Under the pieces are notes generated by a model. That model was not told the DNA's origin and ran no database searches. It worked only from the letters and a program-made list of their open reading frames with translations. 64,000 nucleotides of DNA from Latrodectus hesperus (taxonomy: Eukaryota > Arthropoda > Arachnida > Araneae > Theridiidae), in assembly GCA_037975125.1 (NCBI GenBank), contig CM075857.1:24173207-24237206 (forward strand), written 5' to 3'. The translations under genes and the position numbers were made by a program. Every line of letters starts with the position of its first letter. Positions within the stretch are counted from its first letter, which is position 1. Positions 1 to 22,614 of this stretch are shown here, piece after piece.

Positions 1-182
1 TTTTTGAAACCTTAACATGTAATTTTGAATAGTTTTGGAATACGACACTGGAAAATAAAGACAAAGTTAATTATTTAACAACAATAGTACATGTTTTTAT
101 ATCTATAGTATATTTTACCAGTATAAGCACAATATATTTTACGCAGAATATTTATAGGTGTTTTTATATGGGAACTTTTACG

Positions 183-1149
<967 letters not shown>

Positions 1150-2298
1150 AAATGATGTTTTTTATGTGACTCAGAAGCAGATGAGAGTCATGTTGTGAAC
1201 CGAAAGTTCCGCTTTAGCAAGTCCTTCAGCCTGCTCCTTTCCAAAAGTGTCACAAGGATAGGAATCCAATGGAGGACAATACTTTAATTAGACTTTTAAG
1301 CTCAATTAATCTCTTTCTATAAAAATGAACTCGTGCTTTTACAGTATAGCATGAATTATTAACTGACCGAATGACAACATGAGAATCGATAAGAAACACA
1401 ATATTCTTTTGAGAATAGCTTTCCAATTTATCGATTGCAAATGATATATCCACAATCTCACATTCAAAGATGCCACAATATGCGACTCAACAGTATAACT
1501 AATACTGAAAGCACTTAATTAGGCTCCAGCACCAGTATATTTTATTAGTAACTTCTGCAGAGCCATCTGTGTATATGTGTAGCCATTTCATCTGCAATGT
1601 ATTGTAAAAGAAGAATCAATAAAAAACACAATATTGTGTTGAGAACACCTTTTCAAAAATATCAATCGCAAATGATGTCTCCACTATTCTACATTCAAAA
1701 GTGCCACAGTAAATCCCAACAGCATAACTGATACTGAAAGTACTTAATTAGGCTCCAGCACCAGTATGTTTTATTAGTAATTTCTGCAGAACCATCTGTG
1801 TCTATGTGTAGCCATTTCATCTGCAATGTATTGTAAAAGAAGAATCGATAAAAAACACAATATTGTGTTGAAAACAACTTTTCAAAAATATCAATCGCAA
1901 ATGATGTATCCACTATTCTACATTCAAAAGTGCCACAATAAATCCCATCAGCATAACTGATACTGAAAGTACTTAATTAGGCTCCAGCACCAATATGTTT
2001 TATTAGTAACTTCTGCAGAACCATATGTGTATATGTGTAGCCATTTCATCTGCAATGTATTGTAAAAGAAGAATCGATAAAGAACACAATATTGTGTTGA
2101 GAACAACTTTTCAAAAATATCAATCGCAAATGATGTATCCACTATTCTACATTCAAAAGTGCCACAATAAATCCCAACAGCATAACTGATACTGAAAGTA
2201 CTTAATTAGGCTCCAGCACCAGCATTTTAATAGCATCTTTTGCTGAGCGATCTGCATTCATTTGTGAAGAGGATATCTGCAATCTATTGCAAAAGGAG
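1150..2298 (-). pseudogene. Relic of a LINE RNase H domain, rearranged
   Basis: Read on the minus strand, the frames give pieces of a retrotransposon RNase H domain. Each tandem unit carries WLHIYTDGSAE or a close variant, containing the first catalytic Asp motif (YTDGS). A GAGA / LSAFSISY stretch follows, then VDISFAIDKLE and KNIVFLIDSHVVIRSVN, which has the (I/F)xDS motif. At the low-coordinate end lies GKEQAEGLAKAELS, the G-N-E-x-A-D-x-L-A-K block that closes such domains in Jockey/R1-like non-LTR elements. The frame changes several times and has stops, so it is dead. No reverse transcriptase or endonuclease remains nearby. The half of the domain before the IDS motif is present in four tandem copies and the half after it in one. 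The exact LINE clade cannot be called from this. Confidence 0.72.
1385..2298. repeat. Tandem repeat, ~229-bp unit, four units
   Basis: The anchor GAATCRATAAARAACAC recurs at about 1383, 1613, 1842 and 2071, giving periods of 230, 229 and 229 bp. Units 2 and 3 are nearly identical. Unit 1 and the last unit (2071-2298) are more diverged. The period is not a multiple of three, so the array cannot be read as one protein. Each unit is the N-terminal half of the LINE RNase H domain described for 1150-2298. Confidence 0.9.
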
Positions 2299-2530
2299 CA
2301 ACTTTTTTTCAGTTACCTTGATTAGAAATTTTAATACATATTACTTTAAAAGCATTTATACCATATATCGACTGTTAATGAAAATGCATTTGAATAAAAA
2401 GTAATGCATTAAATTATTAGATCTTGACACTATAAAAACTAATCTCCGTAAGAATTTTGCCTGAAGTGTTTCGTAAATCATTTGATATTAATTTACTTGC
2501 CGTTACAGATTATATGTATTATTAACAAAC

Positions 2531-2620
2531 CTTTGACGCAGTGAGCAACAAAACAGTTGAACGTTCCAAAACTTGACGTGCAGCAGCCATTTGTGCTCGC
2601 CTTCTTTCATTATTCAAATC
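2531..2620 (-). CDS. CTNNAL1 (alpha-Catulin): alpha-catulin, internal exon (third of three seen)
   Basis: A 90-bp, 30-codon, phase-0 exon. The acceptor is a T-run followed by CAG at 2623-2621, and the donor is GTTTGT at 2530-2525. It encodes DLNNERRRAQMAAARQVLER followed by STVLLLTASK. In alpha-catulin this block directly follows the segment encoded by the 43232-43351 exon: human CTNNAL1, from memory, has DLKDE...KMAAARAVLE in the same place. Alpha-catulin is a cytoplasmic, mostly helical vinculin/alpha-catenin relative. In the literature it acts as a scaffold linked to Rho signalling and, in invertebrates, to the dystrophin complex and ion-channel placement. The frame is intact with no stop. 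The next exon should lie below position 2531 but was not found in this window. Confidence 0.9.
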
Positions 2621-2784
2621 CTGAAAAAAAGTATCACAAGAATCAATTAATTAATTAATAAATAAATAAAACGAGAATGATGATTCAATAATTGATAAAT
2701 AATAATTAATATATTCCTTTCACACACTTAAAATATTAATATAAATTATGAAAATCTATAAGTTTATAACTTACTTTATTATTA

Positions 2785-4318
<1,534 letters not shown>

Positions 4319-4370
4319 TATCGATGGTTTCATTCAGACCATCGATACTTGAAAGATGGTCTGATTGAAT
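4319..4370. repeat. Nested inverted repeats (hairpin)
   Basis: TATCGATGGT at 4319-4328 pairs perfectly with ACCATCGATA at 4338-4347. In addition ATTCAGACCATC (4332-4343) is complementary to GATGGTCTGATTGAAT (about 4355-4370) apart from a 2-base bulge, so two alternative hairpins share one arm. It lies 5' of a repeat-family E copy. Confidence 0.8.
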
Positions 4371-4469
4371 CAATAATAAGATTACTTTCTTTTATATTAC
4401 GCATCTCTTCGATAAACTTTCCACTTCTTAAGGATCATGCCTTAAGAACCTTGGTTCATTGTTTTCTTT

Positions 4470-4733
4470 ATCGAATGTGGTGAGTTTGAATGCAAACTTC
4501 GTTTTCACTAAAATCGGTTGGGGCATCTTAAGTAAGTCAGAGTCGTAATGATCTCTATGTATTATAAAAAATACCGCTGAGGAAAGTAGGTCGGAACTGA
4601 GAATGACTATTATTGAATTCTTCTGCTTGATATCTGCTTCTATATTACAAAGACTTCTACCCGACAGCTTCCAAGTAACTGGTACAGCCTAATTCTGGGT
4701 TAAGTACAGGAAAGTATGCTAGCGCAATAGATT
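4470..4733 (+). repeat. Interspersed repeat family E, copy 1
   Basis: Shares ordered blocks with 33360-33598, 56660-56790 and (3' end only) 23538-23590. These are a TTAAGTAAGT...GTCGTAATG region, CTGCTTCT-ATTACRAAGA, and a 3' block around CAGCCTAATTCTGGGTTAAG followed by CAGG(G)AA and a TGCAACA-like end. No protein or clear Pol III boxes, so it is left unclassified. It could be a SINE or a non-autonomous DNA element. Confidence 0.6.
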
Positions 4734-5577
4734 CGCATTTATGTTAGTACAAAACGCTCTTTTAAACACGCTGTTTATAAATAGATGGGTGAATTATTCT
4801 AAATGATGACTCCAATAACAATACAATTTTTAATAACTGTGTTAGTACTCTATAAGGAAAACTTGACAAATAGAATATCATAATGAAATAGGTCTTTTAT
4901 CTTAGTTTCTAATCTAACTGCATGCGAATTTTTTAAAAATTAAACATAACAAAACAATTTACAGTTTTTTTCCAAAGAAAATGTATACCTCTGCCTTTTT
5001 ATGTTGGATTTTATTATTATTTATAACATATTCATTTGTAAAAATTTCAAATAATTATATTTAATAATAAACTGATTGCGGTAGATTAACGAGCGAACAA
5101 GATTATTTTTACAAGAAAGAAAATAAAACCAGGGTTGGCAGGATGAATGTAATTTACCAGATGAGAAATGTATTATTTCAGGCGAAAAATAAAGACATCT
5201 CAACCGTTTATTTTTATGGTTCTCGGAAACACATACATGACAGGACGAATAAATGTCGTTAAGCCTGAAATCTGTTCTAATCTTGTCTGAAACTTCTCCA
5301 GTTTTTCAAATGTCAGGAAATGCGAAGCGAAACTAACGTCATTCTTTTTTTCATATAAGTAGGTACTTATATTGCTCTTAACGATGTATCCTATAAATAT
5401 CAGGACCTTTCTCCTTTCCTAATAATGACATTAGAATCACATCTGTGAGAAAAAATAGATCACTAAAATATCAAATTTAGAAAAAAGCGATGGAAATAAA
5501 TCTGTTGTCTCTTCATACTTAATCTTATTTTATCCATAAAAAATACTTTGCATTGAAGTTCTGTATAAACATAAATT

Positions 5578-5867
<290 letters not shown>

Positions 5868-7159
5868 TACTTATTTATATTTATATATATTACTTACATC
5901 TATTTTATCTATTATTATTGAAAAGTCATTGTTGTATAGCATATACTTTTAAACTCAATAAGGTATTTATTAATAAGATTAAACTTTTTTTGTTTTGTGT
6001 CAAAAGTCAAAAATCTAAATTGGTTTCGAAGTTATTTAGCATCATTTTAGTTGGTAATGTTCCAAATATTATTATTTGAAAATGCGTGTTAATAATTATC
6101 AAAGAAGATAATATGTTTAAATAAAAAAGTATATTGAAGAAAAAGTGAAAGAATTTCTTCTTGAAGGTCGATACTTTTATTTATTCATATTAATTAGAGT
6201 TCTTAAAAAATACCGTTTTCTGCAGGTTCAATCCAGTGATTTTAAGAATCCCTGTAAAAGTAATGCATCAAGTTTAAGATAAATTGTAAAACGTATTCAA
6301 ATAACGTGGAAGCTTTTTATAATTAAGTATTTTTGAAAGAATCGTAAAAAAGAAGCAGTTTTTAATTCAAATAATCGATTGTTAATAGATTCATTCATTA
6401 TAACTGTACCTTTATTAATTGTAATAAATATTTTAAAGATTGCTGTGAAAATATGACAAGAAAATCATATTAGAAATCAAATATAAGTATCAAACATTCA
6501 AGACAAAATTTTCTATTATAAGAAACAAATTTTTGAATTACGAAAATGGTTATAAGAAATTAATCAAATATCTAAAAAATGTAAAAAATAATTCATATAT
6601 ATAAAAAAACTATGATTCTTTGGTTATTTCCATGTCAACTTTGGAAATAAAATATTTATAATAATATTACTTAAATTTTTTGAAGTCTAGAAATTAAAAA
6701 AATTAAATTATAAAAAATTAGATAAGGTGAGAGTATGTAACAGCACAAAATTAAAAAGAAATAGCAATATTAACAAAGAAAATATTTAGATATTTTTTAG
6801 GAATCCTAGTATGCATGATAAATATTTCAAAATACCTAAATGTGTTTCTTTTTACCAATTTTCAATTTTTAATAAACAAAATTTATTTAAAACACTTCAT
6901 AAAATTTCCCAATTTAATATTTAAATATTAACTTAAGTTATTGCATCTATATTAATTTTAAAATATTGTATTAAAAGACTACTCTCAATTTATGATCGTT
7001 TAATTATAATAGGTACATTCAAGTACAGTAGGACAGTGACAGTGAATTTACTCTAAGTAATGTGATAAATTAGTTACAAAAGTATATCTTCATATTTTTA
7101 TATATATTGCGAAACTTTTGTACTGTATGACTATATTCAGATTACGACATTTATTGCAT

Positions 7160-7510
7160 GATGCTCTTTATTGTAAGTAATTATGATAATCTTGATTTCA
7201 TTTTCATGTGTACGATATTTTTATTCAGCAAATTAGTCATGCCTTTATTTTTGACTTCATATTGCTATTGGGTTTGGTAATCTTCGTGTATTACATAACT
7301 TCCAAAATTATAGTACTTATTACTTCATAATACCCTTTATTGCTAGTAATAATTATAATCTATATTTCAGTATCATACTCACAATATATTTAATTACTAA
7401 TTTGTTACTGTCTTAATTTATATTCATATTATTACGGGTATTGGCAACCTTTTGCTCTACATAAACTTCCAGATTATAGCTTTTTGGACTTTATAGCAGT
7501 CTTTGTCGCA
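7160..7510. repeat. Degenerate ~170-bp duplication
   Basis: CTTTATTG(Y)(W)AGTAAT..ATAATC occurs near 7168 and 7337, and AACTTCCA(A)RATTATAG near 7298 and 7467. The shared blocks are in the same order with a period of about 170 bp, and a weaker third start (CTTTATAGCAGTCTTT) lies near 7490. The copies are heavily diverged. Confidence 0.6.
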
Positions 7511-9299
7511 AATAAATACCAATTTTTTTTAAAAATTTAATTTTCATATTTATGTTATTGTTTCATAATATTACCCATATCCTTAGATTAATCTTAATTA
7601 TGACCATTATATTTTTATAAGCAGTAGTACTAATTGTTACAACAGGATTTACAAAAGTACAGTGCTTATTATTTCATCTGAAAAAAATCAAAAGAAATAA
7701 TGATTACCTTTATCTCACTGAGAAACAAAAGAAAAAAGTAATTTAATAAATTAGAATAGTGTGTTGTCCATTTCTAGTCTATAATTGTCTTTTTCTTTAG
7801 CCTTTATTCTTTATTATTCTTTACTCTTTATCCTTTTTGTGGTCTATAATTGTTCTTTATTTTTATCTTTATTCTTTATTTTAATCAGATGCTGATAGAT
7901 ATTAAATATTCAAATTTCTCCACTTGAAGTGTTTGCTTACTAAGGTTTTGGAACAATTATTTGAAAACACTACTTATCTAAAGCAGTTTGAAAAATTATT
8001 TTGTAATATTTATAAAATTATATTCTGCTTAAATATTTATGTTTTATGTAGGTAAATAAGTATATAAACGATAATCAAAGAAATGGATTAATCATTGAAT
8101 TTTTTAGAAAGAGAATAAAACTTTGAAAATCTAAAACTGCAATCATGTAATATTTTTATTAATAAATTTTGCTGCATAACAAGCTTATATAATTAAAATA
8201 AGGTACTAAGATAACTTTATATTGAATAAACACAAAAATATTTAATGTTTAATTAAAAAAAATAATGAAATTTTTAAATTCTTGATTTAGAATGTTTGAG
8301 ATGAGAAAAAAACACAGCTCATATTTTTTTGAAAAAATGGTATTTTGCTTTTGATGTATTTATTTTTGCTGATAAGCAACGTTGTAGCGAATAGTTTAGT
8401 ATTGCAAGCTAAGATTATGTATTGGCTTAGTTATGACCATTAATATTTATTAAACAGAAAACCTTCTTAACAATTACGCTTAAGAATTAAACAATTTTCA
8501 AAAAACAGTTCAAATCATAGTTATCATTGAATGTGATATTCTAATTTTTGTTACTACTGAAGTAATTAAATCAGTTGTTCTACAGATTGACAAGTTTTCA
8601 ATTAAAGAGACTAAAATTGTTTATTTTGTCAAATTATTTAAGTAAATAATGTTATTTGTTTAGTTTTTTTAATTTAGAGAATTAGTTAACACAGTCAAAC
8701 ACTCAACAAATTAGTTGATAGAATAATTCATTAATAAATTATTAACTGTAATGTGTAAAGAAGAAAACATTTTAAATGTTATTGCCACTAAGAAAACTAA
8801 CGTAAAGCTATTTACAATCATTTTTCTATATTAAATAATCAAATTAATGAAATAATATTCATTAAAGAATTTGACAAGATCAACTTTTTAACATTCATTT
8901 TTTGGCATTTAATGATGCAGAATCCATTCAATGAGCTTAGTACCTCGGTAAAATACAGAAAAGACTTTACTCTATACATCATTATAAATTAGTAAATATG
9001 CAAATTAATTAGATCATGTGCAAATTGCTGGTTTATGAGTTTAAAAATAACATTTACATATTTAATTAAAAATTATAATCAAAATAATAATTAAGATGGT
9101 TACGCTCTGGTCTTCAATTAAAGAGTTTACGGTTTTGAGATTCAACACAAGCATACGTACGATTCAGGATTTTCAGAGGAATTTGCTTTAAGTGCAGAAT
9201 GTAATACAGCATAAGTAAACAAAATGTAACAAAATATAACCTGTATTGGTAAGTGTACTGGTGCACTTATAATTAATTGTACTGTGATACAATTACGAT

Positions 9300-9860
9300 T
9301 AATCGTATCAAGCACCTACGATTAACGATAACAGCTACACTAATCACGAATTTAACAAGATATACTATATATCAATAAACTTACGATTAACAATAATGGG
9401 AACATAAAGGGGTATATATAATTACAATAATAATTAATATAAACTGTTAGTGATTCATCAGTATTTACTATTCAGCGCTATATGAAATCTACAATTATAA
9501 ATACTTTATCTTAGCATATTCAATTAATGATGCATCATTATAACGCTTATTAATTTAGGTATGCAATGCACTTATAAGCTTACAATAAACAAAAACAGTA
9601 CACCGAGGCATATTTAATTCTAATAAAGATTAACAGGAACTCTTAGTGATTACGTAGTGATTATACGAGTCAACCATATATCAGTTCTATAATATCAAAT
9701 GGTTGGTCTCAGAAAATTTAATTAGATTTACAATGTACTTATAATCTTACGATTAACAGTAACAGGTACACAAAGAGGCATATTTAATCTAATAACGATT
9801 AACAGAAACCATTAGTGAATAGGTAGTGATATGCAATTAATCATTTTAAGTTTACAATAT
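9300..9860. repeat. Degenerate tandem repeat with a recurring core
   Basis: The core TTACGATTAACRRTAACAG, or a close variant, occurs near 9317, 9381, 9580 and 9747. In the last three it is followed by a GG(C/T)ATAT block and then a TTAGTGAT-like block. Spacing is irregular (about 64, 199 and 167 bp). No encoded protein or known function recognised. Confidence 0.6.
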
Positions 9861-10779
9861 CAAATAATTAGTATTAGCACATTCAGTTCCAATTTTTAAT
9901 TTCATAATTATTATTCAAGCATATCAAATCTGCAATATCAAATATTTAGTAACAGTATATTTAACTACAATGTTTCTGCTTATGATTATATTTCACACAC
10001 CAACAGCATATGAAATTGGTAAATAATTCCCCCAACTATTTGTTAAAACATATGGGTAATGAATAATAAAATTAACATTAAGTATGAAAGATTTTATTCA
10101 AAGTCTGCGTGAAACGACAACGTTTAGAACTAAAAGAAATTGATTGATTACTATTAACATTCGTGCAGAAAACTAATAACATTCGTGCAACAGTTTTCTG
10201 AAAAGATTTATTAAATATGATGTATCTAATTTTTCGACAAATCAATCAATTTATTTCTTCTAAATAAAATCATTTGCTTATTTTTCTCAAACTTGATATA
10301 AAAAGTGTAATATTATGTTTTACGTCGTTACCATAACAATAACAACTTTTAGTTACATAGAGAATTATTTTAAATATATATTATTTATATCTTCCAAAAT
10401 AAAATATTCGGAATTTATTAATTGCCGTAAAAATATAATTAAAAATAAAAGCACTATAAGAAGTTGGTTCGATGATAAATGCTTTTATGTTAGATACTAA
10501 TTACAATATTCGTTTTATACAATTTTCAGTAAAATACATTGATTCACTTTGAAAAATATTCAGTTTTTCTCTAAAATATCTTTTTTTAAATTAGAATATG
10601 TGTAGTTATCCAATTTGTCTATCTTTAGATATTCTATAAGCAATAATGTCTTAAAATATGTTAATTTCTTAAAATGTAGCATAATTCATTTTTAAAACAT
10701 TTCTCCTAATTTTTATTTATTTAGCATAAATATACTTTTATTGTTATTTAAAAAGGTAGTTCACACAGTCACACATATA

Positions 10780-18166
<7,387 letters not shown>

Positions 18167-18523
18167 GCTCGCTATGCCTTGACAAAGCGAATTTAAATCA
18201 ATAGGGAGCGTCTTTCGTTTCATTCAGAGCACCACGAAGGTGAAAGCACGTCTCTTTGCTCTTTTTTAAATCCTCCGATAGATGCTGCCCCCAGATGAAG
18301 AACTCCCTCAATTTTGACATTAATCTGAAGGGGGGAGGAAATTTTTTCCAGATCATTGCATCCATGGTAATTGCTCAAGGACTGACCACAGGACTTTCGA
18401 TTCCACATATTTAACGAGCACTTATATCGCATGTACTCGGTGGGTCCTTGGCGGCATTGGGAATCGAACCCCACCCTTCAGGATGGAAGGCCGATCCCCT
18501 AACCACTAGGCTACCATGGCCCA
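18167..18523 (-). mobile_element. tRNA-derived SINE, family A, copy 4 (best-preserved head)
   Basis: Antisense copy. The tRNA-like head has an intact A box TAGCCTAGTGG at 18513-18503 and B box GGTTCGATTCC at 18470-18460, the Pol III internal promoter arrangement. The body matches copies 1-3, for example GAGTACATGC, GGAATCGAAAGTCCTGTGG and the GTGCTCTG..AATGAAA block. The last ~30 bp of the family's 3' end (after CATAGCGAGC) are missing. An 84-codon frame inside it is accidental. A ~75-bp spacer separates it from the (TA)n array and Helitron that follow. Confidence 0.87.
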
Positions 18524-18596
18524 GATGTTAGACATACATAGTACGGTGCAAAATCAATTATGCAAAACTTGAAGAGGCTAAAAAGTTTTGCCCGTG

Positions 18597-20079
<1,483 letters not shown>

Positions 20080-20794
20080 CATATGTGTGTGCGTACGTGC
20101 GTCGAGCAGATGTTATTCTCTCAATCAGTAAATACATACATTTTTTTCTTTCAAACGTAACAAGCCGTTTTATAAAAGAACCAAGATTAAATCATTCTAA
20201 TGAGATATTTACAAAAACAAAAGCATGTATTCTCAGTATATAAATACATGACAGGACAAAATTTTCCCAATTTCTTACTCCAATGACAATTTTATCCAAA
20301 TAAATTTAATCATAAATTCGATTGCATGAGTTGCCTAAGAAAGATGAAAGGACAAATATTAAAGTGATGTCATGGTGGTTCACATTAAATGCAACTCATG
20401 GTGAATGCTCCATTAATTTTTTCATACTTATTATTACTTGTTGTAGAAAGTGTAAGAGAAACTCATTGATTAAAAATATATTAACTTGAAGAAGAATATG
20501 GAATGCAATAGCCAGTAAAGTCTTATACAAAAATTGCAGGATTTTCATTATAAATTATATCATTATATATAATTTTATGCAAAATCAAATAATTTAAATA
20601 GATCACCGGTTAGAGATACCGTACGTTGGAATGAAACCAAATAATTCGTCTTCAAAACGAGTCAAATTTAAGGCAATTTCTATTTTTTTTACTATTTGAA
20701 GCTCCATTTATTACTTGTTTTTATTTTATGTTAATAACTATATGAGTCATCTGTTTCTGATTATTTAAAAGGAATATTAAATTATATATACACT
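20080..20794. other. Intron, no gene recognised
   Basis: AT-rich sequence without a recognisable coding frame or element. Confidence 0.5.
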
Positions 20795-20905
20795 GTGCTG
20801 TATTGACCACCTAACTGATTAGTACCACAGGTCAATCGGACATGAAAACAGAAATAGTCATTCTAGGCCTTGGTCTCCAATTTAACTGTAGCGCCACTAT
20901 GTTTA
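20795..20905 (+). mobile_element. SINE family D, 3' fragment
   Basis: Matches the 3' part of the copies at 38396-38645 and 39762-40045: GACCACCTAA, GGTC...GGACATGAAAA, GGCCTTGGTCTCCA, and a terminal ACTGTAGCGCCACTATGTTTA. The tRNA-like head is absent, so it is 5'-truncated. Confidence 0.6.
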
Positions 20906-21450
20906 ATAGTAATTTAGTAATATAAGATTAAATGCCAATAGAGAAAAAAAATTACGCATCCATTTTATCTCAAATAGTTTTGTGTTGAAAACTATTTGAT
21001 CAGTATTGTGCTTTCTAGGAAGGAGGACATTGTTAAAAGTGATCAGATGAATATATATCTTAAGGTTAATGTTTAGCAGTTGTAAAATAAAAATCATTAA
21101 ATGAACTTATTTGTTTTAAAAACAATCATATAAAACTATTTTTTCTATTATTTTATTTAGGATATTTTTTCTAAGGAAATCATTGGGGATCAACTCTTTT
21201 AAGAGGCTGTTTTTATGATGTAAAACAATAAATTCATTAACACACGTGAACGAAATTTTCCTGCGAATTGATTTTATCATTTGTAGGTTAAAAATAATTG
21301 TGAGTAAAATAGGATAAAATGCTATATTTTTATAAGTTTTAAAATGTTTTATGTGAAAAGAATAATTTTATAATCATTACTTATGCTATTAATAAAGACA
21401 TTGCAATTCTTAATTCTTATTTATTAGTCGGAAGTCTTTATCATGTTCTG

Positions 21451-21457
21451 AAAAAAA
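21451..21457 (-). terminator. RNA polymerase III terminator of tRNA-Pro
   Basis: A run of seven T on the minus strand, ten bases past the tRNA discriminator base. Confidence 0.8.
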
Positions 21458-21466
21458 TTGTAGGCA

Positions 21467-21538
21467 GGGCACGGCCGGGAATTGAACCCGGGACCTCTCG
21501 CACCCGAAGCGAGAATCATACCCCTAGACCACCGTGCC
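21467..21538 (-). tRNA. trnP-CGG: tRNA-Pro (anticodon CGG)
   Basis: 72-nt cytosolic tRNA. The 7-bp acceptor stem GGCACGG/CCGTGCC is perfect. The anticodon stem CTCGC/GCGAG encloses loop TTCGGGT (anticodon CGG at 21506-21504), and the T arm CCGGG-TTCAATT-CCCGG is intact. The internal promoter boxes are TGGTCTAGGGG (A) and GGTTCAATTCC (B). The body closely matches the standard eukaryotic tRNA-Pro GTCTAGGGGTATGATTCTCGC layout. No intron and no encoded CCA. It decodes CCG proline codons. It lies inside the ~40-kb alpha-catulin intron, same strand as that gene, but would be transcribed independently by Pol III. All stems pair, so I see no sign of a pseudogene. Confidence 0.96.
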
Positions 21539-22553
21539 ACATTATACCGAGCATATAAGTAATATCTTGAAGCTTAATGGCTTTATGTTCATATTTTTAT
21601 GCGATATATACATCACGCGCTTTCCACAAATATATTTTCTCCTTTTTATTCTCTGTCAGTAAAGTAAATAATAAAGACTACATTATTTTCCTCAGTGTAA
21701 ATATCACATTCAGTATTTTACTACCTATTTTTTTGTTAGTAATATAATGATATCATCCACGACAGTATTACAAGCATTTTATACCATGTTAAGAAAATAG
21801 CTCATGCAGAGAATTTATGGCAAAGTTTAAGTTAATATGAAATAAATGCGATTTATATATAGTGATATTAGGGGAAAAGTTGATTCATTTTTGTTTTTTT
21901 AACTTTTCTTTATTAAATTAATAATAATCTTTTAAAAAATATTCATATACTTTTATAGAGAGGAATTTAAGTTATTCTCACAAAAATATTATAATTACGT
22001 TAAATCATACATAATAAACGTACTTCCACTTTATAATTAAAACATTATATATTGTGATGAAAACCGTCATATGGAAGATTACTGCAATAAGTTAAAGCTT
22101 TTTATTGTAGTTTCACAATTACAACTAAAAGTTTGTTTCATTATTTTCTCAGCATTTATTCTGCTTAAACATAACATATTAATACAATTTTTTCAGTAAA
22201 AATATTGTTATAAGAGTGAAAAATTATAGAACAAATATTTATAACAAATATCTTTTATTTTGCTCTCTTGGATTTAGACTTAACATATTTTTAATTGAAA
22301 TTTATCAGAATTATTAAAACTGATGGTTTTATTTGCATAATAATGTTTATTTAAAATAATATATTTTTAAATAAATTATTCCAAATAAATAAATCATTTT
22401 TGCAAAGTACTTTTTAACTCTAATTGCAAAATGTATTTTATTTTATATGCAGATTAATAACGATACAAGTAAGCATATTTTTTACTTCTTTTAATTATTG
22501 ATGTAATTATAATCCAGTTTTTCAATTCTAATTATCTAATCTGATTCCATGCA
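21539..22553. other. AT-rich intron, no gene recognised
   Basis: No coding frame or element recognised between the tRNA and the inverted repeat at 22554. Confidence 0.5.
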
Positions 22554-22614
22554 CTGTCTGTGTTAGCTCACAATATATATGCTCACTGCTTATTTTGTGA
22601 GCTAACATAGGCAG
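22554..22614. repeat. Imperfect inverted repeat, 20-bp arms
   Basis: TGTTAGCTCACAA at 22561-22573 and TTGTGAGCTAACA at 22595-22607 are perfect complements. Extended to 22554-22573 and 22595-22614 the arms pair with two mismatches around a 21-base loop. It could be the folded remnant of a small element or a transcript hairpin. Confidence 0.85.

Noticed and set aside
10315..10500. 61-codon plus-strand frame
   Set aside because: Chance frame in AT-rich intron without features.
18220..18474. 84-codon minus-strand frame as a gene
   Set aside because: It lies wholly within SINE A copy 4 and is not open in the other copies.
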